Source of the DNA: an uncultured Flavobacteriales bacterium
GTDB lineage: Bacteria > Bacteroidota > Bacteroidia > Flavobacteriales_D > Sanyastnellaceae
Direction: 5' to 3'
DNA length: 9,556 bases
NCBI GenBank assembly: GCA_937890245.1
Contig: CALACF010000221.1
Coordinates: forward strand, 1-9,556
Shown here: piece by piece, positions 1-6,363 of the stretch
Position numbering within the stretch: the first letter of the stretch is position 1
Layout of the letters: each line of letters starts with the position of its first letter
Program-made: the position numbers and the translations under genes
The notes under the pieces: model-generated
The model's input: the letters and a program-made list of their open reading frames with translations, nothing else
Databases searched by the model: none
What the model was told of the DNA's origin: nothing

Positions 1-212
1 CCGCCTCCGGCGCCTTTGACCGCGTCTCCGAGGCGTGGACGGCCCTCGCGTCCCAGCCGGCCGTCGCCAAGCTTCTCGAGGCTGCGGCACCCCGCGTCGA
101 GCGCAGAGTCCGTGATGACGGTGAGTGGCACAGTGGGAGCGTGCCGCTTCAGAGACGTGACGGCCCATTCGAGGCCGTAGTAGTCACCTTCCCTGTGGAT
201 TAGGACATGCAT
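1..212 (-). CDS. Probable glycosyltransferase, N-terminal fragment (runs off left edge)
   Basis: Reading leftward from ATG at 212-210 gives 70 codons without a stop before the window ends. The protein begins MHVLIHREGDYYGLEWAVTS and continues with LKRHAPTVPLTVITDS. A hydrophobic first strand, an amphipathic helix, and a second strand ending in TDS are what the start of a GT-A glycosyltransferase looks like. The catalytic part is outside the window. The start overlaps the last 29 nt of the upstream gene (stop at 184-186), so the two are probably translationally coupled in one operon with the methyltransferase and the large glycosyltransferase. No clear Shine-Dalgarno sequence precedes the ATG. 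The family call is inference from this short segment and its neighbours. Confidence 0.6.
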   Translation of the reverse strand, partial: MHVLIHREGDYYGLEWAVTSLKRHAPTVPLTVITDSALDAGCRSLEKLGDGRLGREGRPRLGDAVKGAGG

Positions 213-1218
213 TGTAGTTTTCGAATTCTAGGAGTTTAGTGCCGTAGGCTGTGTCGAAAAGAGCCGTGGTGTCGGTTACCCTCTGGGCCGGGTAAGGAAT
301 GTGTGCGGCCAGCCTCAAGCCAGCGCTCCCTCCCTTCACGAATGCCCGACCACCGGGGTTGAAAAGCTGGCCCTGCACGTCATTCCAGGCGCCTGGCATG
401 AGTCCCTTCTCTTGGCCTGAGAAGTGCAGGGAGTTGAAACGTATCCACTGGCGTTTCTCCCGGTTGTAGCACCAGGGCACGCCATGGCGAAACTGCATTA
501 CCTTGGCGTGCCCGTTATGCTCGTAGCCGTGGTAGTCCAGGGAGAGCATGTGGTCCCAGGTTGAGCCGCCGTCGATGTCCGTGATGCGCTTGAACGGGAT
601 TCCCTTTGATGTGAGAAAGGCCCACCACAACGTCATATCTCCGACGCGGCCGTGGTAGTAATCGGGCAGGGTGAGAGCTTTAAGGTGCTTCTCGTCACCG
701 AGGAGCCACATGACAAACGCACAAAATTCGTTCAGAACGTCCAGGTTTCGGATAAACGTAGGGGCCTGGACCGGTATGACCTCATCCCCATAACGAGATG
801 GCGTGCCAGTGGCGACGAGGTCGTGGCGCTCGGGATAGTCGTACCACCACGCCTTCACGTCAGTGAACACCATGACATCGGTGTCGAAGGTGGCCATCGG
901 AGAGGCAGTATCGTAGGAGATTTGCTTGAGGTAGTTTCGGTAGTAAAACCAGCGTTTGGCAGCGCACAGGTGCCCTGGATACTGTGCGAGCGTCCAGGAG
1001 GACCGAGCGTCCCACAGCGCCGCAAGAGCGACGGTGCCAGCGTTTACGTCGCCCTCGAAAACAACGTCGGCGTCCACATCCACATCTGTTTCGTTGGTGA
1101 TGAACACCCTGGGTGTTTTCGGTGAGGATTGCGCCAGGGACTTGAAGAGTAGGTCAGGCTTCCCGAGGTTGAGCCTCGGGTGCCTATCGCTCGATATTGC
1201 CGATGAGAGTGCGATCAT
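184..1218 (-). CDS. GT-A-like glycosyltransferase with a DTD motif, 344 aa
   Basis: Residues 86-117 hold a helix rich in aromatic and basic residues (KRWFYYRNYLK) followed by a hydrophobic strand ending in FDTDVMVF. D112-T-D114 is placed like the metal- and nucleotide-sugar-binding DxD of GT-A enzymes. Near the C-terminus, SLHFSGQEKGLM resembles the conserved HFxG...KxxM tail of several such families. The likely role is transfer of a sugar to a glycan or virion component; donor and acceptor cannot be read from the sequence. ATG at 1218 shares one base with the stop of the upstream methyltransferase (TAATG), which points to coupled translation. No signal peptide or membrane segment is seen, so it is probably cytoplasmic. 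The exact CAZy family is not recognised. Confidence 0.72.
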   Translation of the reverse strand: MIALSSAISSDRHPRLNLGKPDLLFKSLAQSSPKTPRVFITNETDVDVDADVVFEGDVNAGTVALAALWDARSSWTLAQYPGHLCAAKRWFYYRNYLKQISYDTASPMATFDTDVMVFTDVKAWWYDYPERHDLVATGTPSRYGDEVIPVQAPTFIRNLDVLNEFCAFVMWLLGDEKHLKALTLPDYYHGRVGDMTLWWAFLTSKGIPFKRITDIDGGSTWDHMLSLDYHGYEHNGHAKVMQFRHGVPWCYNREKRQWIRFNSLHFSGQEKGLMPGAWNDVQGQLFNPGGRAFVKGGSAGLRLAAHIPYPAQRVTDTTALFDTAYGTKLLEFENYNACPNPQGR

Positions 1219-2378
1219 TATCGTCGTGCCATAAAATACCAGGTTCGGTGTTTTCCGTTAGGAGCCTGGGTGACGATCCGCCAGGCAGACTCCAACGATG
1301 ATAAGAACGCACTTTGGTTGTAGTCGTTGATTGGCGCCCACCCGCTCAGCGTGGGATCGTCAGGTGAGATGAACTCAACTAGCAGGAACCGCCTTGCCAG
1401 GTCATTCCACAGCTTGGCTTGGTCGGCGAATGACACGCCCGACCGGATCAGGTGGTGCGTTACCGACGAGGCCACGACCATATCGCAGTGCTGGCCCAGG
1501 TTCATGTCCTGCACCTTCCCGTAGAGACACGTGATCGGCAGCGAAAGGCGTTCGGCCGTGGTGTAGCAGGCGTCGACGGCCCGCTCCGACGTGTCAATCG
1601 TCGTCACGTGCGTGCCATTCCGAGCAAACACGCGAGCCATGCGCCCTTTGTTTGCTCCCACGTCCAGGATAGAACTGGGGCGGCACTGCCGGACCCAGTA
1701 GGCGAGCTGGGCTACCTCAGGGTCACCCGCGCCGATGTCCCCGGCGCACTGAGGAAGCTCCGAGGTGTCGTAGGTGTCCCAGTCGTCCTCGGTAACTGTC
1801 CTCCCATACCCGTAGCGCACCACGTTGGACTCAACCTCGGAGAGGCTGGCACCGAGGGGGCATAGATCAACGTCCCATCCGTATTGTTCCAGGCTCAGGC
1901 GGATGTGGTCCAGGACATAGTCGTGGTTCACGTGGGAAAACGAACCGAGGTCGAAGTAGACGGCCTGAGTGTGCAAGAATGTAGCGTTGTTCGTGTGGCA
2001 GTCAGTCGCCCGGAAGCGCGATTTGGTCCACTCCAGTTCCATGTTCAAGCGTATGATGCACGCGAGGATGTCTGTGAACTGGAGCCCTGTCCATTGGTTC
2101 GGAGTGGACACGCAGGGTATCGTGGCAGTCTCGTAGTGACGCATCCCGTCGAAGGTGCATGCCACCTGTGCGAATGGAACCACGAGGCCCTTGTCCACGA
2201 GGTTGGAAGCTTCCTTGGAGCACATGAAGTTCTCCGTCTCGGCCCATCGTTCAGTGCGAGTCGTGGCGTCAATCCTGCGGTAGACCCGACCATCCAGGCG
2301 CACCGCCACGTTGGGATCGATTCCCCCGCTGGAAAGCACTGTCTTGGTCGCGTAGTTCACGAGCAGCGCTGGGTCCAC
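1218..2378 (-). CDS. SAM-dependent methyltransferase with a kinase-like N-terminal region (NoeA-like architecture), 386 aa
   Basis: The C-terminal half is a class I SAM methyltransferase: motif I is ILDVGANKGR (237-246), a strand-2 acidic residue lies in TTIDTS (259-264), and a motif IV-like strand CDMVVASSVTHHL spans 298-310. The N-terminal half (about 16-150) starts SSGGIDPNVAVRLDGRVYRR and contains D126-x-H-x-x-N131 followed by YFDLGSF (141-147). This layout matches my memory of NoeA-type methyltransferases, whose N-terminal region carries a D-N loop and a second Asp as in aminoglycoside-phosphotransferase-type kinases. The likely role is methylation of a sugar or of an intermediate made by the adjacent glycosyltransferases. 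The start shown is GTG at 2378 with GGGA upstream. A second in-frame GTG at 2360 would give a 4-nt GTGA overlap with the upstream stop and is a real alternative. The methyltransferase fold is secure; the substrate is not. Confidence 0.82.
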   Translation of the reverse strand: MDPALLVNYATKTVLSSGGIDPNVAVRLDGRVYRRIDATTRTERWAETENFMCSKEASNLVDKGLVVPFAQVACTFDGMRHYETATIPCVSTPNQWTGLQFTDILACIIRLNMELEWTKSRFRATDCHTNNATFLHTQAVYFDLGSFSHVNHDYVLDHIRLSLEQYGWDVDLCPLGASLSEVESNVVRYGYGRTVTEDDWDTYDTSELPQCAGDIGAGDPEVAQLAYWVRQCRPSSILDVGANKGRMARVFARNGTHVTTIDTSERAVDACYTTAERLSLPITCLYGKVQDMNLGQHCDMVVASSVTHHLIRSGVSFADQAKLWNDLARRFLLVEFISPDDPTLSGWAPINDYNQSAFLSSLESAWRIVTQAPNGKHRTWYFMARR

Positions 2379-4432
2379 CCAATCCCGTGCTTACGCTGCC
2401 ATGCAACGGTGAGTTCCCGATTCCAGAGCTGGGTATTGAGCACGTGACGGTTGGTGCCGTCCGTCCAAAAGGCCGTGTGCCATTCGTGGTAGACGTGGCC
2501 CATGGGCAACTCACTGCGCTTCTGGGGAAGCATCCAATCGTGGTGGATCACTTCCATGCCCTTGGTGAGCCGCATGGCCAGGCTGAGGGTGGAATCCCAG
2601 TCAGAGGAGCCCAGGGTGTAGTCCGGGATGAGGTGGAAGTGCTCAGTCAGCCATGATTTGCGCATGGCGAACAGGTCTCGGCCACCGTCTATCTTCCCGA
2701 TGGAGCCAGTCGTCAACGCGTCCTGAGACGGATCAGGCATGCGCCCCTTGTCGAACGACACTCTCATCGCACATAGGCAGTCCTCCCGGGTCATCATGTT
2801 GAGGATGGCCCACGGAGCCAGGGGGTGGAGCACCGTATCATCGTTGGTCAGCATGATGATGTCGTCATCGTCGGCGTACCCCATCGCCTCCGCCAGAATG
2901 TCGCGTAGGAATGGACATCTGCGTTTGTCACCCATGAACCCGGTGTCGCGTTTGTAGTCCCAGACGTGGAGTGGAACGACGATGTTGGTGAGATAGAGGC
3001 GGTCCCACGATGCCTCAGCAGCTGCCACTCGGCGCGCAGTTTCGCCGGAGACGGCGTGCCGCTCCAGCACGTGGATGATCTTGGGAGTCTCGGACAGGTG
3101 GAGATCCTTAATCCGGGTGTAGATCGGCAACAGGCCCTCAGTCCGGCTCGGGTTGGTCCCGAACTCGATGGCGTCGTCATAGCTGGCCGAGCCTACGAAG
3201 TGTCCGTAGCTCACCCTGGGAGTCTTGATGTACTTGAACCGCGAGTATTTCTCGACGGCCCTGAGCCAGATGAGCATGTCGTTGCCGACCATCATGGTGG
3301 GCCTGGTGTGGAAAAGAGGGTCGCCCTTGAAGTTCTCCTCGCACCACGTGAGCACCTCGATCAGGTGCTCCTTGGGAAAGCACCCTCCGACAGGCGAAAT
3401 GGCCAGCTGGTCGGGGTAAAGCATACGTGAGTAGAGTACGCGTGTGCCGTGCATTCCCCCGTCGTAGTCGGCCAGTGTCGGGTAGGTCCCTGTGGCCCCT
3501 GACCCGTGCTTGGCGCCATCCCACGCGTAAAAGTCTGCGTCAGGGTCCCAATCGTCGTAAATCTCATGGAACGTGGGGAGCAGGGTGTCATCATCGTGCA
3601 GGATCGTCACGAAGTCAGACGGGGCCGCCCGGACCCCTGCGAGCCAGTTGGCGTTGCAGCCGTCGTCGTGCTCGTCGGCCAGGATGGTGACCTGTGGCGA
3701 CTCCGCAAGGATCTTGGAGTGGAGGCTGCGCATCTCCTCGTCCACGCCTGACGAGGAGATGACGATCTCAGTCATACCCGCGTCGATGCAGGACCGATAG
3801 GCAGCCCAAAGCTTGTCGGGGCGCTTGTAGTTGGTGATGACGATGGTGATGCCGGGCTTGTTGACGCCGTAGTCGACGCTTCCCTTGGCTCGCGACCTGT
3901 AACCGGAGTCAGGGGACCCGACACGAGTGAGCCAAGCCCGATCCCACATGGCGCAGCTGGAGGTGGCCGGACCTCCGGTGGTCGACTTATCGTATCCGAG
4001 GATGCGGGGCTCCGCGTAGGCCCAGTGGTGCTCGTCGATGGCTTCCCTCAGCTTGTCTACATCTCCCGCCTTGTCGAACTGGGTGGACGGATCGAGTATG
4101 AGGACGTAGGCGCACCCCTCTGGAAGTCGTTTGATTCCCTGGCTGACGCACCGGCCCCAGTCATACTCTCCCTCCATGAAAACGGTGACCGCACCGGAGT
4201 CGTAGGCACCCTTGTAGCTCACCCACTCCTCGGGTGGTGGGCACACGATGACGAAAACGTCTACATCCTCAGTGCAGGATTCGCGCACAGACTTGATGCA
4301 CCGCTCGATCAAGGCTGGGTCTGAGTCCGAGACGGGGATGATGGCGCTGATGGTCCCCTGGCGTTCGCGGGGCCATTTGGCGGGGGGATCAGTGGTCGGA
4401 ATCCACCTACGTTCGACGGGGTCGTCTGCCAT
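2357..4432 (-). CDS. Multidomain glycosyltransferase with three tandem GT-A-like domains, 691 aa
   Basis: Three units can be seen. Unit 1 (about 27-190) opens TISAIIPVSDSDPALIERCI like a GT2 enzyme, but at the DxD position it has LILDPSTQF, so it may be inactive or scaffold-like. Unit 2 (about 194-430) is canonical GT2: ITIVITNYKRPDKLWAA, a strand VTILAD, and the metal-binding HDDDT at 279-283. Unit 3 (about 448-650) has IIHVLERH at its start, IIMLTNDDTVL with NDDT at 530-533, then GGRDLFAMRKSWL and GSSDWDSTLSLAMR, resembling a glycosyltransferase acceptor region. It probably extends or decorates a glycan with more than one sugar. The gene follows the CBM-like gene after 9 nt and overlaps the methyltransferase by 22 nt (or 4 nt if that gene starts at 2360). 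No signal peptide is seen. GT2 membership of unit 2 is firm; the others are weaker. Confidence 0.83.
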   Translation of the reverse strand: MADDPVERRWIPTTDPPAKWPRERQGTISAIIPVSDSDPALIERCIKSVRESCTEDVDVFVIVCPPPEEWVSYKGAYDSGAVTVFMEGEYDWGRCVSQGIKRLPEGCAYVLILDPSTQFDKAGDVDKLREAIDEHHWAYAEPRILGYDKSTTGGPATSSCAMWDRAWLTRVGSPDSGYRSRAKGSVDYGVNKPGITIVITNYKRPDKLWAAYRSCIDAGMTEIVISSSGVDEEMRSLHSKILAESPQVTILADEHDDGCNANWLAGVRAAPSDFVTILHDDDTLLPTFHEIYDDWDPDADFYAWDGAKHGSGATGTYPTLADYDGGMHGTRVLYSRMLYPDQLAISPVGGCFPKEHLIEVLTWCEENFKGDPLFHTRPTMMVGNDMLIWLRAVEKYSRFKYIKTPRVSYGHFVGSASYDDAIEFGTNPSRTEGLLPIYTRIKDLHLSETPKIIHVLERHAVSGETARRVAAAEASWDRLYLTNIVVPLHVWDYKRDTGFMGDKRRCPFLRDILAEAMGYADDDDIIMLTNDDTVLHPLAPWAILNMMTREDCLCAMRVSFDKGRMPDPSQDALTTGSIGKIDGGRDLFAMRKSWLTEHFHLIPDYTLGSSDWDSTLSLAMRLTKGMEVIHHDWMLPQKRSELPMGHVYHEWHTAFWTDGTNRHVLNTQLWNRELTVAWQRKHGIGWTQRCS

Positions 4433-4441
4433 GTGTCATAT

Positions 4442-4669
4442 TCATGCTGTCGGAATCAGGAGCGACCAAGTGCCGTTGCTTGTGACCGGAAGCGCCTGCC
4501 CAGTGTTCGTGCCCAACGCGATAAAGTTGGACGTTCGTGGCAGTGTTCCAGTCACGACATCATCGGGCACGTAGGTTCCTGCGTTGCTCCAGGCGCCACG
4601 TGAAGTGACCGCCGAAGTGGCGATATGCTGCACTTTGCTGCCTGAGTTAACGAATACGTAATTGGCCAT
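4442..4669 (-). CDS. Small carbohydrate-binding-module-like protein, 75 aa
   Basis: Residues 25-71 (GAWSNAGTYVPDDVVTG, then NFIALGTNTGQALPV and GTWSLL) match the spacing of chitin-binding/CBM5-12-like repeats found at the ends of phage tail proteins and in chitinases. Those repeats have W at the start, Y-x-x-x-D-x-V, an ALxxNTG segment, and a closing W-S-L-L. Here the aromatic residues are W27, Y33 and W68. In most proteins this module is one domain of a larger chain; here it stands alone behind about 24 residues. It is the first gene of the leftward operon and ends 9 nt before the large glycosyltransferase, so it may be a small virion decoration protein or the acceptor of the sugars made downstream. 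That role is inference. No strong Shine-Dalgarno sequence is present. Confidence 0.6.
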   Translation of the reverse strand: MANYVFVNSGSKVQHIATSAVTSRGAWSNAGTYVPDDVVTGTLPRTSNFIALGTNTGQALPVTSNGTWSLLIPTA

Positions 4670-4731
4670 GACGCTGTAACTACTGCTACTACGGATGGTA
4701 GAACAGGCAAATCTTTTGCGGCGGCGAAAGC

Positions 4732-4742
4732 AACTGTATACA
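4732..4742 (+). promoter_or_regulatory. TGTATACA motif, copy 1
   Basis: AACTGTATACA occurs here and, identically over 11 nt, at 5513-5523. The core TGTATACA is a perfect 8-nt palindrome. The core ends 46 nt before the ATG at 4789. It could be an operator or a -10-like element (TATACA); with the divergent layout a repressor site serving both directions is possible. Confidence 0.45.
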
Positions 4743-4750
4743 AAGTTTAG

Positions 4751-4780
4751 TTGAGTCTTGGCGGGTGTCTGTTCTACACT
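4751..4780 (+). promoter_or_regulatory. Candidate sigma70-type promoter with near-leaderless start
   Basis: TTGAGT (4751-4756) and TACACT (4775-4780) are separated by 18 nt, close to the -35/-10 consensus. Transcription would begin about 6-9 nt downstream, essentially at the ATG at 4789, which fits the absence of a Shine-Dalgarno sequence before that gene. The alternative is that the TGTATACA element at 4735 is the real promoter or operator. Confidence 0.35.
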
Positions 4781-4788
4781 CCAGCGGC

Positions 4789-4920
4789 ATGAGTGACGAA
4801 GAACGAAAAGATCCCTGGCCAGACCCTGTCATGTGGCTTTTTGCAGCCATGGTGATAGCAGCAACATGGATCGCAATTGGGCTAGCGGTGCGGGCATTGT
4901 TCGGCGCCCTGTTCGGGTGA
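4789..4920 (+). CDS. Small single-pass membrane protein, 43 aa
   Basis: A short charged N-terminus (MSDEERKDPWPDP) is followed by one hydrophobic stretch from about residue 14 to 43, including VMWLFAAMVIAATWIAIGL and a tail VRALFGALFG. The predicted topology is one transmembrane helix. The ORF opens the rightward operon, lies just after a promoter-like pair, and is followed 17 nt later by the 180-aa gene. It has no clear Shine-Dalgarno sequence and may be translated from a nearly leaderless mRNA. Phages often encode such tiny membrane proteins (holin-like, superinfection exclusion), but nothing specific is recognised and no lysis genes are visible next to it. Confidence 0.6.
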   Translation: MSDEERKDPWPDPVMWLFAAMVIAATWIAIGLAVRALFGALFG

Positions 4921-4937
4921 TTGGCGGAAAAACAGAA

Positions 4938-5480
4938 ATGAGCGAACGAGAATCCAGACGCCGTAGACGGCAAGAAGACGATCCCTGCCCGGGGTGCGAT
5001 ACGAAGCACGCCGTGTATGACCCGCACCTGCACAAAATTGTGACGGCCCTCACCCAGGACATGACGATCCTAACCGCCAGTGACCCGCCCCCTGCGAAGA
5101 TGGTCGCTGAGAGCATGGCGATGGCCTACGGGTCTGTGTGCGCGCTACTCGTCCTTGCGTGTGAGCTGTTCGGGGCAGATAACGAGCTTGATTTCGAAGA
5201 GGACGTGTACGACCACGTGAAGATGATCAAGCCAGTGCTTCTCCAACTCGGGGTCACATGCAAGACCCACGCCGAGTTCAACCACTTTTGGGCGGAGTGG
5301 AAAAGGCGAGTGATCGCCCGTCTGTCAGAAGAGGTTGAACCCGACGCCCAGCTGCCCGCCTACGCATGGGTGATGGACTACGTCACGTGGGTCGGACAGG
5401 CGTCCGGGGCATGCCAGAGGGACCCCAGCACGATGCCCCAGGTTTACCTGGCACCGAACATCAAACCGTGGAATCAGTAG
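4938..5480 (+). CDS. Hypothetical protein with CxxC/His-rich start, 180 aa
   Basis: I do not recognise this protein. It begins MSERESRRRRRQEDD, a strongly basic then acidic segment, followed by PCPGCDTKHAVYDPHLHK: C17, C20, H24, H30 and H32 could bind a metal, although only two Cys are clustered. The rest (about 33-150) reads as helical, with a hydrophobic run near 62-76 that is short and probably buried in a fold. The open frame extends upstream to an ATG at 4833, but that start lies inside the 43-aa membrane-protein gene. The ATG at 4938 has GGCGGA about 9 nt before it and follows the previous stop by 17 nt, so I chose it. The stop at 5478-5480 is followed by an AT-rich gap and no convincing terminator. 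Confidence 0.75.
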   Translation: MSERESRRRRRQEDDPCPGCDTKHAVYDPHLHKIVTALTQDMTILTASDPPPAKMVAESMAMAYGSVCALLVLACELFGADNELDFEEDVYDHVKMIKPVLLQLGVTCKTHAEFNHFWAEWKRRVIARLSEEVEPDAQLPAYAWVMDYVTWVGQASGACQRDPSTMPQVYLAPNIKPWNQ

Positions 5481-5565
5481 ATTTTTAAAATTAGGTGTAG
5501 ACAGGCACAGCAAACTGTATACATTGGGCTCGTAAACAAAAACCGACCAACACGAAAGAATCAAC
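5481..5565 (+). promoter_or_regulatory. Intergenic leader with TGTATACA motif copy 2 (5513-5523)
   Basis: This 85-nt gap starts AT-rich (5481-5491) and carries AACTGTATACA at 5513-5523, identical to the copy at 4732. The core ends 42 nt before the ATG at 5566, close to the 46-nt distance of copy 1, so the motif sits at a nearly fixed place before two genes. The leader just before the start is A-rich (AACACGAAAGAATCAAC) without a good Shine-Dalgarno match. A similar AACACGcAAAA string precedes the ATG at 6364. Confidence 0.42.
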
Positions 5566-6006
5566 ATGCCTGAAATTTTAGCGCCCGAAGAAGCAATGAT
5601 ACGAATGGGGTGGTACTGCCACATGGTCCCCGCCGATGACCCCTGCTCGCCCACCGGGTTCAACGCCCACACCCACGGTTTCGAGGAGACGTGGGACACA
5701 CTCAATGTCCAGATTGTGATGCCACTGCCTCCAGTCGTCGTGCAGGGGGTGTTCCACGGCGTGGCTGACCTGATGAAGGAGGGGGTCCGGTTCGAGGAGG
5801 ATAAGGACTACGACAAGATCGCCAAGGGCCTGAATGTGAGGTTCATCAAGGCCAGAGAGACGGGCCGCGACGTGTGGCGTATGATCGTGCCGGATAAGGC
5901 CGGGAACACGACCATGGCGGGCATGGCGGCAGCTGAGTCGCACAAAAACTTCATCGACCAATTCACCATTGTGCCAGAGGCGGCACACAACCCGGATTTG
6001 AACTGA
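5566..6006 (+). CDS. DUF4262-like protein, 146 aa
   Basis: The segment MIRMGWYCHMVPADD (11-25), then GFNAHTHGFEETW (31-43), NVQIVMPLP (47-55) and VKFxxA/GRxVxRxIxPD-like strands (VRFIKARETGRDVWRMIVPD, 91-110) recall the HTHG-containing members of the DUF4262 family as I remember them. That family is widespread in bacteria and phages and has no established activity. The length is about normal for it. The conserved H35-T-H37-G could be functional. The gene is preceded by a TGTATACA motif and followed after one base by a 41-aa gene, which is probably co-translated. The family assignment is from memory of motif order; a profile search would settle it. Confidence 0.6.
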   Translation: MPEILAPEEAMIRMGWYCHMVPADDPCSPTGFNAHTHGFEETWDTLNVQIVMPLPPVVVQGVFHGVADLMKEGVRFEEDKDYDKIAKGLNVRFIKARETGRDVWRMIVPDKAGNTTMAGMAAAESHKNFIDQFTIVPEAAHNPDLN

Positions 6007-6007
6007 T

Positions 6008-6133
6008 ATGAGACCCAGACTAGCAACGCTGTCACGACGCCCCAACATGATGGGTGTGGCAAAGGCCCTGGTTGAGGGCGCGTGGGTCGATGTGCTCACA
6101 AGCTTGAACGTGGTGGACTTCGACGGGGAGTAG
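6008..6133 (+). CDS. Small hypothetical peptide, 41 aa
   Basis: ATG at 6008 follows the stop of the DUF4262-like gene (6004-6006) by a single base, a classic termination-reinitiation arrangement. The peptide starts MRPRLATLSRRPNMMGVAKA and ends with an acidic tail (NVVDFDGE). It has a basic N-terminus and an amphipathic middle, with no membrane segment. Nothing is recognised. Support comes from the tight coupling and from codon use like that of its neighbour; a chance frame of 41 codons in GC-rich DNA cannot be excluded. Confidence 0.5.
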   Translation: MRPRLATLSRRPNMMGVAKALVEGAWVDVLTSLNVVDFDGE

Positions 6134-6363
6134 TTACATCGTTAAGCCGAATGAATAATGTATACGAATTTTGGTCAGGGTGTTGTGCCCTGTCTCATAC
6201 GGACGGTAAGGATCGTGGGTGCGGTGGTGTTTTTGGTTGAACACCGATCATCTTAGAAATCCCTTAGAGCCACGGTGGGTAATCGATTCCACCTACACCC
6301 TCTGGCTCGCCGTTCTTGTAGTTAACACGTAGTCAACTGAAGCCACTAAACACGCAAAATAGT
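6134..6363 (+). promoter_or_regulatory. 230-nt non-coding leader region with TGTATAC motif copy 3
   Basis: There is no convincing gene here. TGTATACG lies at 6159-6166, about 200 nt before the next ATG, much farther than copies 1 and 2 are from their genes. Between the motif and the gene are three hairpins (listed separately) and then an A-rich, structure-poor stretch before ATG 6364. This layout fits either a long structured 5' leader or a separate small RNA. Confidence 0.4.
6176..6300 (+). ncRNA. Candidate structured RNA (leader or small RNA)
   Basis: Hairpin 1 is CAGGG/CCCTG (6176-6180 with 6188-6192, 7-nt loop). Hairpin 2 pairs GATCG (6211-6215) plus GTGTT (6227-6231) with AACACCGATC (6240-6249), a 10-bp helix with an 11-nt bulge and an 8-nt loop. 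Hairpin 3 is GGTGG/CCACC (6274-6278 with 6289-6293, 10-nt loop). GGGTGT (6178-6183) can also pair with ACACCC (6295-6300) to close the whole element. Part of it (6217-6300) mimics a tRNA but fails in the anticodon and T arms. No known RNA family is recognised. Transcription from the TGTATAC element just upstream would start close to hairpin 1. Confidence 0.35.

Larger units (their letters stand above)
4670..4788. promoter_or_regulatory. Divergent intergenic control region
   Basis: This 119-nt gap separates the leftward sugar operon from the rightward operon and must supply start signals in both directions. It contains a TGTATACA palindrome (4735-4742) and a plus-strand promoter-like pair (listed separately). 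For the minus strand I see only weak candidates, such as TTGCCT reading leftward with poor -10 matches, so the leftward promoter is not assigned. Confidence 0.5.

Noticed and set aside
1884..2447. Long plus-strand open frames opposite the methyltransferase and glycosyltransferases (for example 652-1125, 1452-1865, 1884-2447, 2966-3430)
   Set aside because: Their products are low-quality translations antisense to well-supported enzymes; they arise from third-position GC bias.
4833..4937. Upstream extension of the 180-aa gene to ATG 4833
   Set aside because: It would overlap most of the 43-aa membrane-protein gene; ATG 4938 has a better-placed purine-rich site and a sensible N-terminus.
5481..5495. 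AT-rich stretch after the 180-aa gene as a terminator
   Set aside because: There are T runs but no stable GC hairpin before them.
5584..6099. Minus-strand frames opposite the DUF4262-like gene
   Set aside because: Antisense shadows with no recognisable domain; the plus-strand product shows coherent family-like motifs.
6151..6240. 29-codon frame starting MNNVYEFW on the plus strand
   Set aside because: No RBS, overlaps the TGTATAC motif and two hairpins; likely a chance frame.
6217..6300. tRNA-like fold with CTTAGAA in the anticodon-loop position (would be tRNA-Leu UAG)
   Set aside because: The anticodon stem does not pair, base 8 is not T, the T-loop has 10 instead of 7 nt, and no CCA follows; kept only as a structured-RNA candidate.
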